Source of the DNA: JAQIBY01 sp963676165
GTDB taxonomy: Bacteria > Bacteroidota > Bacteroidia > Bacteroidales > ML635J-15
Assembly: GCA_963676165.1 (NCBI GenBank)
Contig: OY781043.1
Coordinates: forward strand, 3,658,001 to 3,722,000
Reading direction: 5' to 3'
DNA length: 64,000 bases
The position numbers and the translations under genes are program-made. Every line of letters starts with the position of its first letter. Positions within the stretch are counted from its first letter, which is position 1. Of the stretch, positions 63,541-64,000 are shown piece after piece. Below the pieces are notes generated by a model that ran no database searches, was not told the DNA's origin, and worked only from the letters and a program-made list of their open reading frames with translations.

Positions 63541-64000
63541 GTGAGGTTTAAACTGAGCATAAATAATATCAGTGGGTTGCAGTTTTTTCAACTGTTTCGC
63601 TTCAGTATCTTATTTCTAATTAGTATTATTTTCTCAAAATCTCAGTTGGGTACTGGTGAAATTGGAATATACGAAACCTTTCTTTTAATTGCTGGCGGAG
63701 TAAGTTTTTTCTGGATTGGGGGTTTAATCCAATCCATTATGCCATTATTTAGATCAAATAACACCTTTGCAAACACTGATGGTCAGAAAACACCTATTCT
63801 CTTTAATAGCTTTTTGTTAATGCTGACCTTTAGCATTTTGGCTGGTCTTTTTGTTTTCATTAGTGACGAGGCAATTGCAGGATTTCTGAGTTTACACACA
63901 AGTAAACTACCTTATCTGAAAATATTAATTGCATACATTGTACTGTCAGGTCCGAATAATCTTATTGAGTATATTCTTTTGCTTAAAAACCATCCCAAAA
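63541..64000 (+). CDS. Oligosaccharide flippase-like membrane protein, N-terminal part (runs off the window)
   Basis: An open frame from a GTG at 63541 to the window edge, at least 153 residues. It shows at least four hydrophobic helices with the pattern of MOP-superfamily polysaccharide flippases: QFFQLFRFSILFLISIIFSK, then LGTGEIGIYETFLLIAGGVSFFW and GGLIQSIMPLF. The start is supported by the promoter ten bases upstream and the lack of an in-frame ATG nearby. It is the second flippase-like gene of the window and may open a further surface-glycan cluster to the right. Confidence 0.8.
   Translation, partial: MRFKLSINNISGLQFFQLFRFSILFLISIIFSKSQLGTGEIGIYETFLLIAGGVSFFWIGGLIQSIMPLFRSNNTFANTDGQKTPILFNSFLLMLTFSILAGLFVFISDEAIAGFLSLHTSKLPYLKILIAYIVLSGPNNLIEYILLLKNHPK

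Noticed and set aside
1..64000. CRISPR arrays, prophage, toxin-antitoxin or known defence systems
   Set aside because: No regularly spaced repeats, phage structural genes or recognised defence proteins were found on either strand.

Overview
The window reads as an AT-rich chromosome segment of a Bacteroidota bacterium, most like the Bacteroidales/Marinilabiliales type. Supporting signs are type IX secretion (PorV- and PorU-like proteins, cargo with C-terminal sorting domains), an S46 dipeptidyl-peptidase, a C10 peptidase, TonB-dependent receptors with DUF5689 lipoproteins, a DUF5723 protein, the block purN/acpP-fabF-rnc-IPExxxVDY, and promoter boxes of the Bacteroidetes form TAnnTTTG. The exact lineage cannot be named from the sequence alone.

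Layout. 1-12.7 kb: the end of an acyl-ACP thioesterase gene, a gene-free stretch with GC-rich repeats, an S46 peptidase, a small secreted protein bracketed by a 30-bp duplication of the leuS tail, leuS, a decayed type IX cargo gene, an AEC carrier, rpsT, an aldehyde dehydrogenase and a Ca2+/Na+ antiporter. 12.8-17.5 kb: an operon of one outer-membrane receptor and two DUF5689 lipoproteins, closed by a strong terminator. 17.6-19.75 kb: two dead IS630-family copies. 20-26.1 kb: a PorV2-like/PorU2-like pair. 26.3-34.2 kb: a 2-hydroxyacid dehydrogenase with a sirtuin, an rRNA-type methyltransferase with a YhbP-like protein, riboflavin synthase, a C10 peptidase, and nadB.

34.4-45.2 kb: a membrane sensor fused to an adenylyl-cyclase domain and an HD phosphohydrolase-like domain, divergent from a universal stress protein. 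The stress protein is followed by a likely envelope cluster (membrane-anchored propeller protein, lipoprotein, DUF5723 protein). 45.2-51.2 kb: an O-antigen-ligase-like protein fused in frame to a guanine-deaminase-like domain, a 3-methyladenine glycosylase, purN, and the acpP-fabF-rnc fatty acid/RNA block. 51.2-60.6 kb: an M42 peptidase, a flippase, LicD, a sulfotransferase, a cytidylyltransferase/PLP-enzyme fusion, Mpl, a LEA-type lipoprotein, a SPOR protein and the N-terminal half of a split transketolase. 60.6-64 kb: a TonB receptor, tRNA-His, and the start of a second flippase that runs off the window.

The most interesting material is in four places. The LicD-sulfotransferase-fusion locus may be a self-contained route to an amino-alcohol phosphate glycan decoration. 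The ligase-deaminase fusion and the sensor-cyclase-HD protein are unusual architectures. The two IS630 copies are split at the same T/A run. No CRISPR array, rRNA operon, prophage or classical defence system was seen.
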